This document shows, piece after piece, positions 9,380 to 17,725 of a stretch of 23,998 bases of DNA; positions within the stretch are counted from its first letter, which is position 1; every line of letters starts with the position of its first letter. Origin of the DNA: CAZMVU01 sp964569295 (GTDB lineage: Bacteria; Hydrogenedentota; Hydrogenedentia; Hydrogenedentales; JAGMZX01); NCBI GenBank assembly GCA_964569295.1, contig CAZMVU010000055.1, forward strand, positions 1 through 23,998. The letters run 5' to 3'. Below the pieces are notes generated by a model. The model worked only from the letters and a program-made list of their open reading frames with translations. It was not told the DNA's origin and made no database searches. Made by a program: the position numbers and the translations under genes.

Positions 9380-9631
9380 GGGTGCAGTTTTGTACTACCG
9401 CGCTGTTGGAGAAAAAGTGAAGCAAAAAGGGGACTGTCCTCGCGAGTCCGCGAGCAGGGACTGTCCCTTTCTTGCGAAATCTGGAGAAATTCGCGACGCT
9501 TTTCTCCAAGACCGCAAAACAAGGGACAGACCCGTCTCGCTCGGGGACTCGCTCGCTTGTGTCAGTCCCGTTTTGCTTGCTCACAACGGGCACGAAGGAA
9601 CCAAAACATCGGTAGTAGAAGAACTGCACCC
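9380..9631. mobile_element. MITE-like non-coding element, 252 bp
   Basis: The ends are imperfect inverted repeats: GGGTGCAGTT...TACTACCG at 9380-9400 and its near complement at 9610-9631 (21 and 22 bases, differing at a few positions in the middle). The interior holds the hairpin-rich motifs GGGACTGTCC (9429 region), CTCGCG/CGCGAG (near 9440-9455) and GGGACTGTCCC (near 9458-9470), and no credible ORF. Both flanks contain TTTCTT (one extra base at the left junction), possibly a target duplication but also possibly chance in a pyrimidine-rich context. The right 55 bases recur at the window start and in reverse at its end. No transposase is present, so a miniature, non-autonomous element is the best reading. 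Confidence 0.55.
9577..9631 (-). repeat. Dispersed repeat, copy 2
   Basis: Identical to 1-55. It forms the right-hand end of the 252-bp MITE-like element. Read on the minus strand it starts GGGTGCAG and lies about 95 bases beyond the serC stop codon, so like the other copies it is in sense orientation downstream of a gene. Confidence 0.85.
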
Positions 9632-9725
9632 TTTCTTTGAGCCCGACACAAACCAATAACGCCGCACAAGAAAAGACGTCTTTCTGGCCGTGCCCCGCGT
9701 ACAACCAGGGTTTCTGGCCGCACTC

Positions 9726-10814
9726 CTAGCCGTTCTTCTGCTGGAAATCGCGCATGAACTGGGCGAGGGCCTGGCAGCCTTCGAGCGGCATGGCATTGTA
9801 GATCGAGGCGCGGCAACCGCCCACGCTGCGGTGGCCCTTGAGGCCATGCATGTCCTGAGCCGTGGCCTCTTCGATGAAACGGGACTCGAGGGCCGTATCG
9901 GCGATTCGGAAGGTCACGTTCATGCGCGAGCGGCTGCCGGGCTGGGCATGGCCCTGGTAGAAACCGCCGCTATTGTCTATCACTTCGTAAAGCAGGTTCG
10001 CTTTGTGCTTGTTGTGCGCTTCGACCTGGGTGAGGTCACCGAACGTGTCGCGCAACCACCCAGTCACGAGGCCCACCATGTAGATGGCGAAACACGGCGG
10101 CGTGTTGTACAGCGAATCCTTGTCCGCGAGAATCTTGTAATCCAGCAGGGACGGCAGGTTATCCGGGACACGGGCAAGCAGATCGTCGCGCAGGATGACC
10201 ACAGCCACGCCCGCCGGACCGACATTCTTCTGCGCCCCGGCATAGAGCAGGGCGTAGTTCGTGATATCCAGCGGCCGCGAGAGAAAGTCCGAGGAAGCGT
10301 CGCACACGAGCGGCACATCGCCCGTATCCGGCTCGGTGAAAAACTCGACGCCCTGGATGGTCTCGTTCGAGGTGCAGTGAACGTAGGCGGCGTTCGGATC
10401 GAGATCGAGCTCGGCTTGCTTCGGCATACGCACAAAGCCCTCGTCTTCGCCGCTCCAGGCCACGCGCACCGTGCCCTGCTTCTTCGCTTCGGCCATGGCC
10501 TTCGCGGCCCACGACCCCACGTGCAGGTAATCGGCCCGCTTGCCGGCGAGCAGGTTCATGGCCAGCATCGAGAATTGAAGCGACGCGCCGCCCTGTGCGA
10601 AGAGAACCTTGTAGTTGCCGGGGAGCTTCAGCAGTTCCTGGATATTCGCCTTGGCCTGTTCATGAACCGCGGCGAAGGTTTTCGATCGGTGGCTGATTTC
10701 CATGATCGAGGCCCCGGCGCCCGGATAGGCGAGCAGGTCGGCCTGCGCCTGTTTCAGTGCAGGCTCGGGCAGCGTGGCGGGACCGGCGGAAAAATTGAAT
10801 ACGCGCGTTTTCAC
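9726..10814 (-). CDS. serC: Phosphoserine aminotransferase
   Basis: SerC is a PLP-dependent class V aminotransferase that converts 3-phosphohydroxypyruvate and glutamate to phosphoserine and 2-oxoglutarate in serine synthesis; in some bacteria it also serves pyridoxal phosphate synthesis. The 362 residues match the family in length and motifs: 'VFNFSAGPATLPEPAL' at the start, 'MEISHRSKTF' near 38-47, 'LFAQGGASLQF' near 71-81, the PLP lysine in 'YAGAQKNVGP' (Lys196; Lys198 in E. coli), and 'SVGGCRASIYNAMPLEG' near the end. The start codon is GTG at 10814, with AAGGAG eight bases upstream. No serA or serB is nearby, and the gene appears to stand alone, with its own promoter near 10929-10936. 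Confidence 0.97.
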   Translation of the reverse strand: MKTRVFNFSAGPATLPEPALKQAQADLLAYPGAGASIMEISHRSKTFAAVHEQAKANIQELLKLPGNYKVLFAQGGASLQFSMLAMNLLAGKRADYLHVGSWAAKAMAEAKKQGTVRVAWSGEDEGFVRMPKQAELDLDPNAAYVHCTSNETIQGVEFFTEPDTGDVPLVCDASSDFLSRPLDITNYALLYAGAQKNVGPAGVAVVILRDDLLARVPDNLPSLLDYKILADKDSLYNTPPCFAIYMVGLVTGWLRDTFGDLTQVEAHNKHKANLLYEVIDNSGGFYQGHAQPGSRSRMNVTFRIADTALESRFIEEATAQDMHGLKGHRSVGGCRASIYNAMPLEGCQALAQFMRDFQQKNG

Positions 10815-10928
10815 GGCGAGTCTCCTTTCCTACAGCGCGTTGATCGGCTGTATGTTGCGGTTTGCTGCGGGTAGGGGGCGCGGTGTATACGCAGAGTGTA
10901 AAAAGTGAGAAGCGCCCAAGAACCTAAC

Positions 10929-10936
10929 AGTATAGC
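10929..10936 (-). promoter_or_regulatory. Extended -10 promoter, probably serC
   Basis: On the minus strand the sequence TGC-TATACT (10937-10929) is an extended -10 element about 115 bases before the serC start codon. No good -35 hexamer was found 16-18 bases upstream, which extended -10 promoters tolerate. Confidence 0.35.
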
Positions 10937-11016
10937 AAGGGTAACCGGCGAAGCGCCAGCCACAGGCCGGAGAACAATGCACGGGAGACGCTTGACGTGC
11001 TGCAAGCGGGCATTGG

Positions 11017-12822
11017 TCACGATTCCGGCTCGAGCACCACGTATGTCGGCAGGCCGATCACGCCGAAGTGTTCCATAACCGCGCCCGTCTCGGGGGCGTT
11101 GGGCTGTTCCGCCTGGTACTTGATCTTCACGTGGTCCGAAAGCGCCTCGAGCACGCGGTCGTCCTGCAGGGTGGTCTCGTTCATGGCGAGGCAACTCTTG
11201 CACCAGGTCGCCCAGAAATCGATCAGCACCGGCTTGTTCTGTGCGGCTGCCTGTTCGAGGCCCGCCTCGAGGTTGTTCACCCAGCCGTGTTCATCGGCCT
11301 CCATCACGCTCTGCGCGACAGCGTCCGGGCTGGCGTGTGCGGCCGTGAAGCCTTTGTACGTCTCGTAGCCGTAGTAGGCGGCAAACAAGAGAATGAAGAT
11401 GCCGAGGGCCTGCTTCACGCGCACCATCCATATACCCGGCTTCGGCAGGAACGAGAGCCCCGCGCCCGCGAAAGGCCATGGAAGCGCCATGCCAACGCCC
11501 AGCAGAAACGGCAGCGCCAGGGCGGCGCTCGATCCGGCGTTGTACAGATCCTGGGCGTAGACAATGGTGTAGATAACCACCGGCGCCACGCACGCCCCGG
11601 CCAGCAGGGCCGACACGGACCCCATGAACAGCGCAATGAAAAAGCTGCCTTTCTCGTTCTTGACCACACCGACCTTGCTCTGGTACCTCGAGAAATCGAT
11701 TTGAATAACGTCGAACATGGCCAGGCCGAGCACGACGAAGAGCACCGTGATGCCAAGGTTGAAGAAGGGGTTCGCGTTGAGGCTGCCGAATGCGCTCGAT
11801 ACCCCAAGCACCACCACAAGCCCGAGCAGACCATAAACCAGTGCAATGCCGAGGCCATAGGTGCCCCCCAGCGCGAAGCCGCGTGCCCGCGAACCCGCAC
11901 GCGCCCCCGCGCCGATAATAGCGATGTTGATCGGGATCAGCGGCAGCACGCAGGGCGTAAGGTTAAGCAGGAACCCGCCCGCAAGGACCAGCAGCACCAC
12001 CACGCCCCAACTCTTGCCCGCAAGGGTCCAGGCACCGCCGCTCTCATCGGCCTGCGTCGTGGTGGCGGCTGCATCGCCCTGCTCGGCGGGTGTAGCGCCC
12101 GCCTCGTGCGCCCGGTCAATAAAGGCGATGAAATCCGATGCGTTCTGGTAGCCAAACCCGCGCCCGGCCACACGGAAGTCTTCGGCATAGGCCTGCCAGC
12201 CAGCCGCTGTGTCTTCTGCGGGCGGCGCGTCCGCAGGCGGCTCCGGCTCATCGTCCGCCGCGCCCCGCACCGCATCCGCCCAGTCGATCTGCTCGAAGAC
12301 CGCCTTATTCCGCGGCTCGATGGCCGCGCCGGGCGGCGCCACCGTCAGCGTTATCTCGACGTCGAGGTCAGTGGGAAAAGCACAACTCACGGCGTCACAG
12401 GCCTGGTAGGTGAGCGTGCCGGCAAGCGTATGATCGCCCGGCGGCGTGTCTTCGGCTACGGACAATCGCACGCCGATCACGAACTCCGTGCCATAAACCG
12501 CCAGCGTGTCCTCCTGAAACTCCGCCTCGAAATCCTCGGCTTCCGGATAGGCGATGGCTTCGACGGCCACGCCCGCCGTCTCGGTGAGCTCGAACACGGT
12601 CGGCGTCGAGAACGCGTCGTAGGGTTCGTGGGCGTTTACATGCCAGCCCTCGTCCAGGGTGAACCGCAGGGCCACCCGGGCCTCGCCGCCCGGGTGAACG
12701 GCGTCCGCGCTGTGGATCACCGCATAATCGATGGCCGGCCCCTCGGGTTGCGCCCAAGCCGGGAGGGCTGCGGCCCCGGCAAGCAAGACAGTCGAAACAA
12801 GCAAACTGCGCAGAAAATACAT
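11017..12822 (-). CDS. dsbD: Protein-disulfide reductase DsbD
   Basis: DsbD passes electrons from cytoplasmic thioredoxin across the inner membrane to periplasmic disulfide-isomerising and cytochrome-maturation proteins. All three parts are visible in 601 residues: signal peptide (1-25, ending AWA-Q); N-terminal immunoglobulin-like domain with its cysteine pair Cys142/Cys147 ('QACDAVSCAFP'); a polytopic CcdA-like domain with Cys291 ('NLTPCVLPLIPINI') and Cys411 ('LLAGACVAPVV'); and a C-terminal thioredoxin-like domain with 'DFWATWCKSCLAMNETT' (Cys541, Cys544). A long Ala/Glu/Pro-rich linker (about 185-265) separates the first two. The frame stays open to 13026, but the ATG at 12822 is chosen because it begins the signal peptide. 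The thioredoxin-like YyaL homologue lies 121 bases upstream on the same strand, so co-expression is likely. Confidence 0.93.
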   Translation of the reverse strand: MYFLRSLLVSTVLLAGAAALPAWAQPEGPAIDYAVIHSADAVHPGGEARVALRFTLDEGWHVNAHEPYDAFSTPTVFELTETAGVAVEAIAYPEAEDFEAEFQEDTLAVYGTEFVIGVRLSVAEDTPPGDHTLAGTLTYQACDAVSCAFPTDLDVEITLTVAPPGAAIEPRNKAVFEQIDWADAVRGAADDEPEPPADAPPAEDTAAGWQAYAEDFRVAGRGFGYQNASDFIAFIDRAHEAGATPAEQGDAAATTTQADESGGAWTLAGKSWGVVVLLVLAGGFLLNLTPCVLPLIPINIAIIGAGARAGSRARGFALGGTYGLGIALVYGLLGLVVVLGVSSAFGSLNANPFFNLGITVLFVVLGLAMFDVIQIDFSRYQSKVGVVKNEKGSFFIALFMGSVSALLAGACVAPVVIYTIVYAQDLYNAGSSAALALPFLLGVGMALPWPFAGAGLSFLPKPGIWMVRVKQALGIFILLFAAYYGYETYKGFTAAHASPDAVAQSVMEADEHGWVNNLEAGLEQAAAQNKPVLIDFWATWCKSCLAMNETTLQDDRVLEALSDHVKIKYQAEQPNAPETGAVMEHFGVIGLPTYVVLEPES

Positions 12823-12943
12823 TCCTGATAGCCTTTCGGTTGCGGGACTTCCCCCTATGTCACGGGCGCGTTTACACCGCCCGTTCGTCGCCGTGTCTTG
12901 TATGTTGCGTGACTCGCAGCAGTAGCCATCGCAGGCGCCCGCG

Positions 12944-15064
12944 CTACGGGACGCCCTGGGAGAGTACCTGGGTAAGGGCCTCGGCCGAGGTGACCGGGGC
13001 CTTGCAGGTACGGTTCTCACACACATAGGCGGCCGGTTGGCCGTTCACCCGTGCGCGGCCCTGCAGAAGCGGAACGCGCTGTTCGATGCCCGGGCCCGCA
13101 TCGGGCGGGCGCAACGCGATCACCCGGTTGGGAACGAACGCGCCATGGACCGCGCGCAGCAGCGCCCGGGTTGCCGGCGCGGCCGGATCGCCGGCAATAA
13201 CGATTTCCTTCGGGGTATCCAGGTAAAAATCGGCCGCGCACAGCATGTTGAGGAAGCCGTGGGGTGCCTTGCGCATGTGCGCGGCATTCACTTCCAAAAC
13301 GCGGCGTGCCTTATTCCGGTAGTCGTCGCGCCCCGTGAGGTGCGCGAGCCGCAGCAGCGCCAGCGCGCCCACCGAGTTGCCCGACGGTTCCGCGCCGTCG
13401 AAGGTGGGGCGTGTGCGCGTGATGAGGTGTTTGTGGGCGTCGCCGGTAAAGCAGAAGCTGCCGGCCGCTTCGTCCCAGAAGCGCTGTATCATGGCATGCG
13501 CCAGGTTGTCCGCCGTCTCGAGCCAGTCCAGCTCGAAGGTCGCCTCATACAGATCGATGCAGCCATTCGACAGGAAGGCATAGTCGTCGAGGTAGCCCGG
13601 CAGACGGCTCTTCCCATCCCGGTGGGTGCGCAGGAGGGTGTCGCCGTCGCGCATCGTGTCGAGGATGAAGCGCGCGGCCTTGCCGGCGGCCTGGGCATAG
13701 CCCGGTTCATCGAGCGCTTGGGCGCCCCGGGCAAGCGCCGTGATCATGAGGCCGTTCCAGGAAGTGAGGATTTTGTCGTCGCGGCCGGGGCGCACGCGGG
13801 TTTCGCGATAGTCGAAGAGCTTGCGCTTACATAGCGCGATACGCTCCGCGAGTTCCCCGGGAGCCATTTCGAGCTTCTGGGCCGCCTGCGCGTGCGGTGT
13901 GGGGCGGTGCAGGATGTTCTTGCCGTGGTGGAAGGCATCTTGCGCCGCGAAATTGCCGCCCTCCGCAACACCGTAATACCGGGCGGTGAGAGCGGCGTCC
14001 TGTGGGCCGAGCACATCCACCAGTTCGGCGAAGGTCCACAAATAGAACTTGCCTTCTTCCCCCTCGCTGTCAGCGTCTTCGGCGGCGTAGAACGCACCAC
14101 CCGGGTCGCGCATGTCGCGCAATACATAGGCAAAAACCGCCTCGGCGATCTGCCGGAAGGACGTATCGCCGGTTGCCTGGTAGGCCTCGAGGTACACGTG
14201 GCTGAGCTGCGCGTTGTCATACAGCATCTTCTCGAAATGCGGTACGAGCCACTCGGCATCGACCGCGTAGCGGTGAAAACCGCCACCGATCTGATCGCAT
14301 ATGCCGCCCCGCGCCATGCGGTCCAGGGTGCGGGTGGCCATGGCCAGCGCCTCGTCGTCGCCCGTGCGCCGATGGATGCGCAACAGCAAAGCCACGCTCG
14401 GACTCGAGGGGAACTTTGGCGCGCCGCCCCATCCGCCGGCGGCGTTGTCGAAGGTTTTCCTGCGCTGTTCGAGCGCCGCATACAGCAGGTCCATGGCAAC
14501 CGGGCCGGACGCGCCGTCCGGGGGCGCCGCCTGTTGCCGGATGTAGTCCGTGAGGCTGTCGGCGCTCTGGATCACCTCAGCGCGCTTGCGGCGCCACGTG
14601 TCCGCAATGGACTTGATAACGCGCAGGAAGCCCGGCTGACCGTACAGATCCAGCGGCGGGTAGTACGTGCCGCCGTAGAACGGTTTCAACTCCGGCGTGA
14701 GGAAGACCGAGAGCGGCCACCCCCCCTGGCCCGTGAGTAAGACCACCGCGCTCATGTAGATATCGTCGACGTCCGGGCGCTCCTCGCGATCCACTTTGAT
14801 GCTCACAAAGTGTTCGTTGAGCATCTGGGCGATCGCGTCGTTCTCGAAAGATTCGCGCGCCATCACATGGCACCAATGGCAGGCCGAATAGCCAATCGAG
14901 AGGAAGATGGGCTTGTCTTCCGCGCGCGCTTTGGCGAACGCCGCCTCGTTCCACGGGTGCCAGTCCACCGGATTGTGGGCATGCTGTAACAGGTACGGAC
15001 TCGTTGCCTCGCGCAGGTGATTGGTATGGGGTTGTGCGCCGCTGGACGGCGTGTCGGATGCCAT
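12944..15064 (-). CDS. Thioredoxin-domain protein, YyaL/SSP411 family (DUF255)
   Basis: A 706-residue cytoplasmic protein of the YyaL / SPATA20 family: an N-terminal thioredoxin-like DUF255 domain (about 15-180) followed by an (alpha/alpha)6-barrel resembling N-acylglucosamine epimerases. Typical markers are 'SPYLLQHAHNPVDWHPW' (22-38), the CxxC motif 'SACHWCHVMARESF' (Cys62, Cys65), 'KVDREERPDVDDIYM', 'GGWPLSVFLTP' and, in the barrel, 'CDQIGGGFHRYAVD' and 'WLVPHFEKMLYDNAQL'. Length and order are normal for the family. The true substrate is unknown; a redox or carbohydrate-related role has been suggested for relatives. The ATG at 15064 has GAAGGAAAAG at the right distance. A possible promoter lies at 15168-15197. 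It precedes dsbD, forming a pair of thioredoxin-type genes. Confidence 0.93.
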   Translation of the reverse strand: MASDTPSSGAQPHTNHLREATSPYLLQHAHNPVDWHPWNEAAFAKARAEDKPIFLSIGYSACHWCHVMARESFENDAIAQMLNEHFVSIKVDREERPDVDDIYMSAVVLLTGQGGWPLSVFLTPELKPFYGGTYYPPLDLYGQPGFLRVIKSIADTWRRKRAEVIQSADSLTDYIRQQAAPPDGASGPVAMDLLYAALEQRRKTFDNAAGGWGGAPKFPSSPSVALLLRIHRRTGDDEALAMATRTLDRMARGGICDQIGGGFHRYAVDAEWLVPHFEKMLYDNAQLSHVYLEAYQATGDTSFRQIAEAVFAYVLRDMRDPGGAFYAAEDADSEGEEGKFYLWTFAELVDVLGPQDAALTARYYGVAEGGNFAAQDAFHHGKNILHRPTPHAQAAQKLEMAPGELAERIALCKRKLFDYRETRVRPGRDDKILTSWNGLMITALARGAQALDEPGYAQAAGKAARFILDTMRDGDTLLRTHRDGKSRLPGYLDDYAFLSNGCIDLYEATFELDWLETADNLAHAMIQRFWDEAAGSFCFTGDAHKHLITRTRPTFDGAEPSGNSVGALALLRLAHLTGRDDYRNKARRVLEVNAAHMRKAPHGFLNMLCAADFYLDTPKEIVIAGDPAAPATRALLRAVHGAFVPNRVIALRPPDAGPGIEQRVPLLQGRARVNGQPAAYVCENRTCKAPVTSAEALTQVLSQGVP

Positions 15065-15167
15065 GCGCTTTTCCTTCTACCAACTGCAAACGCGCCTCGC
15101 AAAACGACGCTTCGTACATAATTCGTAACGCGTGCATTATTCTTGCAATGGGTGTATCATCCACTAT

Positions 15168-15197
15168 AGTATACGCAACAGCCACGTGGCCGGTCAC
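15168..15197 (-). promoter_or_regulatory. Possible promoter of the YyaL homologue
   Basis: On the minus strand GTGACC (15197-15192) and TATACT (15173-15168) are separated by 18 bases. The -10 is close to consensus and the -35 is fair (four of six). It lies about 100 bases before the start codon. Confidence 0.35.
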
Positions 15198-15250
15198 ATT
15201 CCAGGCGCGGCACACAATGCCCGGGGATGCCCGGTGCGCAGACAAAAAAG

Positions 15251-15480
15251 TGGCGGAGCCATGGTCAGGGAGGGGAGAGGGAGGAAGAGGGGAGATACCA
15301 TAGCTCCGCGCTGTCGGGTTGCGGGGAATATCCGGGAGCCGTAACGGGCGGGGAGGGGAGAGGGAGAGGGTGTGGGGTACCCGTTACGGCTCCCGCCAAA
15401 AGGGAAAAGGACTGAGCAGCGGAGCCACGCCAGAGGGAGGGGAGGGGGAGGAAGTGGGGTGTCCAACGTAACCCCGCTGC
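15251..15480 (+). repeat. Three tandem hairpins with G-rich loops (~81-bp period)
   Basis: Three successive units start at about 15253, 15334 and 15416. Each has inverted-repeat arms around a purine-rich loop of about 30 bases containing four or more G-runs (GGGAGGGGAGAGGGAG type). Unit 1 arms: 15253-15265 with 15297-15309 (12 of 13 pair). Unit 2 arms: 15333-15348 with 15380-15395 (16 of 16 pair). Unit 3 arms: 15416-15422 with 15474-15480 (7 pair, then imperfect). All left arms contain GGAGCC. The loops are clearly related to one another. The G-runs could form a quadruplex and the homopurine strand a triplex. No ORF explains the pattern. Confidence 0.8.
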
Positions 15481-15855
15481 TGCCTAAGCCCTTAAGGGAT
15501 CGCAAGTTCTTCAACTATCTGTTTCAACAACGACCTTCGGAAAGCAAACGTTGACACCGCCTTCACCCCGCTGTCCGACTGGTCGTGTGTTCTCAACTGT
15601 TCGAGACATGCCGGCTGCCGCGCTCTCATTCTTCCTTCGCCACAACCGCCAACTGCCACTGATAAATGAACGCCACCGCCTTTGCTTTAGTTAACACCGG
15701 CTCGCCCCCCTTCATTCCGGCCTTCATTGGAAATCTCACCCGAATTCCGTACGCCTACTCGTAGTATACACGATTATGCCGCCCGCGTTACCGCCGCGCA
15801 CAACGCCCGCAGCCCGCCGGTTGTGTCACCGGAGGCGGCATGGTACGCTGCGGCC

Positions 15856-16878
15856 ATGCGCACCGCGGACCTAGACTACGATCTGCCCGAATCGCTGATT
15901 GCGCAGCATCCGAGCGACAAGCGCGACGAGTCGCGCTTGCTCGTGCTCGACCGTGCGGCGGGGACGATACGGGAGGACGTCTTCAAGAACGTGGCCGATT
16001 ACTTGGCCCCGGGTGATTGCGTGGTGTTGAACGACACGCGCGTCATTCGCGCGCGCCTGCGCGGAACCAAGGCGACGGGTGGGAAAGTCGAGATTTTTCT
16101 GCTTCGCGCCGAGGGGCCCGGCGTATGGACGGCACTGGTGCGGCCCTCGGCCAAGGTGAAGCCGGGCACGCGCGTGCGCTGTCCCGCGGGACTCGAGGCG
16201 GTGGTGGCGGAGGTGTTGCCTGAGGGCCGGCGGCGCGTGCGCTTCGACAAGGCGGACGTCGTGGCCCATCTCGAGCGCGCGGGCGAGATTCCCCTGCCGC
16301 CGTATATCCACCGTGACACCCCGGACCCGGGCGATCAGACCCGCTACCAGACGGTTTACGCCGCGCACCCGGGCGCTGTCGCCGCGCCCACCGCGGGACT
16401 GCACTTCACCGGCGCCGTGTTTGCATCGCTGGCGGCGGCCGGCGTGAAGCACACCCGTATCACGTTGCACGTGGGCTATGGCACCTTCAAGCCGATCAGC
16501 GCCGACACCCTCGCCGCGCACCGCGTCGACCCGGAAGACTATGTGTTTCCCGCGGCCGCGGCGGACATGCTCAACGGCACACGCGCCGCCGGCGGGCGCG
16601 TCGTGGCGGTGGGAACCACGGTCACGCGGGTGCTCGAGAGCCGCTGCAGACAGGGCCGCTACAGACCGGGGCAAGGCGCCACGGACCTCTACATCTACCC
16701 GCCCTACGACTTCCGTGCGGTCGATGTGTTGCAGACCAACTTTCACCTGCCCCGCTCGAGCCTGCTCGCCCTCGTATGCGCATTCGCCGGCGCGGAATTC
16801 GTGCTCGACGCCTACCGCTATGCCGTCCGCCGGGGTTTCCGCTTTTATTCCTACGGCGACGTGATGCTCATCCTGTGA
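15856..16878 (+). CDS. queA: S-adenosylmethionine:tRNA ribosyltransferase-isomerase
   Basis: QueA transfers and rearranges the ribosyl part of S-adenosylmethionine onto preQ1 at tRNA position 34 to make epoxyqueuosine. The 340-residue product has the family's landmarks: 'DLDYDLPESLIAQHPSDKRD' at the N-terminus, 'DCVVLNDTRVIRARL', 'GKVEIFLLR', 'RYQTVYAAHPGAVAAPTAGL', 'HVGYGTFKPI' and the C-terminal 'LYIYPPYDFRAVDVLQTNFH' followed by LPRSSLL. The frame is open upstream to 15727, but ATG at 15856 gives the conserved N-terminus and normal length. No tgt, queG or queD lies next to it. A 7-bp inverted repeat (TGACGCG, 16876-16882, with 16894-16900) overlaps the stop codon and could weakly end transcription; the next gene converges on it. 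Confidence 0.96.
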   Translation: MRTADLDYDLPESLIAQHPSDKRDESRLLVLDRAAGTIREDVFKNVADYLAPGDCVVLNDTRVIRARLRGTKATGGKVEIFLLRAEGPGVWTALVRPSAKVKPGTRVRCPAGLEAVVAEVLPEGRRRVRFDKADVVAHLERAGEIPLPPYIHRDTPDPGDQTRYQTVYAAHPGAVAAPTAGLHFTGAVFASLAAAGVKHTRITLHVGYGTFKPISADTLAAHRVDPEDYVFPAAAADMLNGTRAAGGRVVAVGTTVTRVLESRCRQGRYRPGQGATDLYIYPPYDFRAVDVLQTNFHLPRSSLLALVCAFAGAEFVLDAYRYAVRRGFRFYSYGDVMLIL

Positions 16879-16918
16879 CGCGCCGCCGCCCGCCGCGTCA
16901 AACCGGCCCGCTGCCCAC

Positions 16919-17518
16919 CTATTCGACCGTGAAGTTCGTCATGCCGGAAATGGCCGACTGGGCGGTTTCGACGCGCACCTGCACGGTGTAGGCGCCCGGG
17001 TCGAGATCGTTGGGAAGCCGGAAGTCCTGGCTGCTGACCCATGTGCCGTCGGCTCGGGTGAAGGTTTCGCTCGATAGTTCACGCAAAAGCTGGCCTTGCT
17101 TGAGAAGATTGCGGCGCTCGCGCACCTGCACACCGCCGCCCGTCCCCAGCAGCGCGTATTGAACCTCGGCGCTGACCATGGTCCCGGGCCGCGTGCTCTT
17201 CGGGCTCACGCGCACATCCTCGAGTTGCAGCTTCTCGCCCTGGTCCGGCGCGTACTCGTAGTCGGCGGCTGTTTCCTTGGCGCTGCGGGCGCGCCGGGCT
17301 TTCACGTCGTGCACGACCAGCCCGGTGAGGCCGCCCAGCGCCGCCCCGATAGCCGCGCCTTCCCCCGCGTGACCGGACTGATGCCCGATGACCGCGCCCG
17401 TGCCCGCGCCCAATGCCGCGCCAAGGCCGGCCGACTGTCCGTAGGTCTCGCAACCCACGAAGGTGACCGCCAGCACGAGAACCAATATACCGAAACCAAT
17501 CTTCTTTATGTGTCGCAT
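16919..17518 (-). CDS. Glycine-zipper lipoprotein, hypothetical
   Basis: A 199-residue exported protein. Residues 1-22 form a basic then hydrophobic signal sequence ending in 'TFVGC', with Cys23 as probable lipidated residue; Phe at -3 is unusual for a lipobox. Residues about 28-70 are a glycine zipper (repeated GxxxG-like runs such as 'GAALGAGTGAVIGHQSGHAG'), typical of small outer-membrane lipoproteins that associate with membranes. The remaining ~130 residues form a beta-rich domain beginning 'LQLEDVRVSPKSTRPG', resembling an immunoglobulin-like fold. The frame is open to 17605; ATG at 17518 is chosen because it starts the signal peptide and AAGGAA lies eight bases upstream. Function unknown. 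It converges with queA, leaving only 40 bases between the stop codons. Confidence 0.8.
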   Translation of the reverse strand: MRHIKKIGFGILVLVLAVTFVGCETYGQSAGLGAALGAGTGAVIGHQSGHAGEGAAIGAALGGLTGLVVHDVKARRARSAKETAADYEYAPDQGEKLQLEDVRVSPKSTRPGTMVSAEVQYALLGTGGGVQVRERRNLLKQGQLLRELSSETFTRADGTWVSSQDFRLPNDLDPGAYTVQVRVETAQSAISGMTNFTVE

Positions 17519-17660
17519 GGGGCTATTCCTTGCAAATTGTACGCGCACGCCGGGCGCTGCCATTTCACCTGGTGAATCCGGCGCACCGTTGCCGGATTGC
17601 TTCATCTAGTATCCCAGATTCCGCCGCCCACAAACAACACGCCACACACCCCCGGTCACA

Positions 17661-17692
17661 GAAAAGGCGCCCGGCCTCGCATTCCGGGCGCC
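17661..17692 (-). terminator. Intrinsic terminator of the pseudopilin gene
   Basis: A perfect 9-bp stem (GGCGCCCGG at 17666-17674 with 17684-17692) has a 9-base loop and, read on the minus strand, is followed by TTTTC (17665-17661). It lies 33 bases after the pseudopilin stop codon and separates that gene from the lipoprotein gene. Confidence 0.8.
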
Positions 17693-17725
17693 CTGGGGTT
17701 GGTCTTGAACGCGGTGTCTATTGGC

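Larger units (their letters stand above)
15065..15855. other. Divergent intergenic region, yyaL-like / queA
   Basis: A 791-base gap between divergent genes. It holds a possible minus-strand promoter (15168-15197), the three-unit hairpin array with G-rich loops (15251-15480), a CCCTTAAGGG palindrome near 15489-15498, and about 350 bases up to queA in which I see no gene or clear promoter. The queA frame remains open back to 15727, but that stretch does not resemble QueA. Confidence 0.6.

Noticed and set aside
9418..9470. GGGACTGTCC motifs as evidence of a transposase gene
   Set aside because: Such motifs occur near REP-associated transposases in my memory, but no transposase coding sequence exists in the window.
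9690..10874. 394-codon plus-strand frame opposite serC
   Set aside because: Shadow of serC; no domain and no ribosome binding site.
15251..15480. Possible CRISPR array
   Set aside because: The units have variable arms and similar loops, the opposite of constant repeats with variable spacers, and no cas gene is present.
16876..16900. Inverted repeat between queA and the lipoprotein gene as terminator
   Set aside because: Seven-base stem with an 11-base loop and no T-run on either strand; too weak to call.
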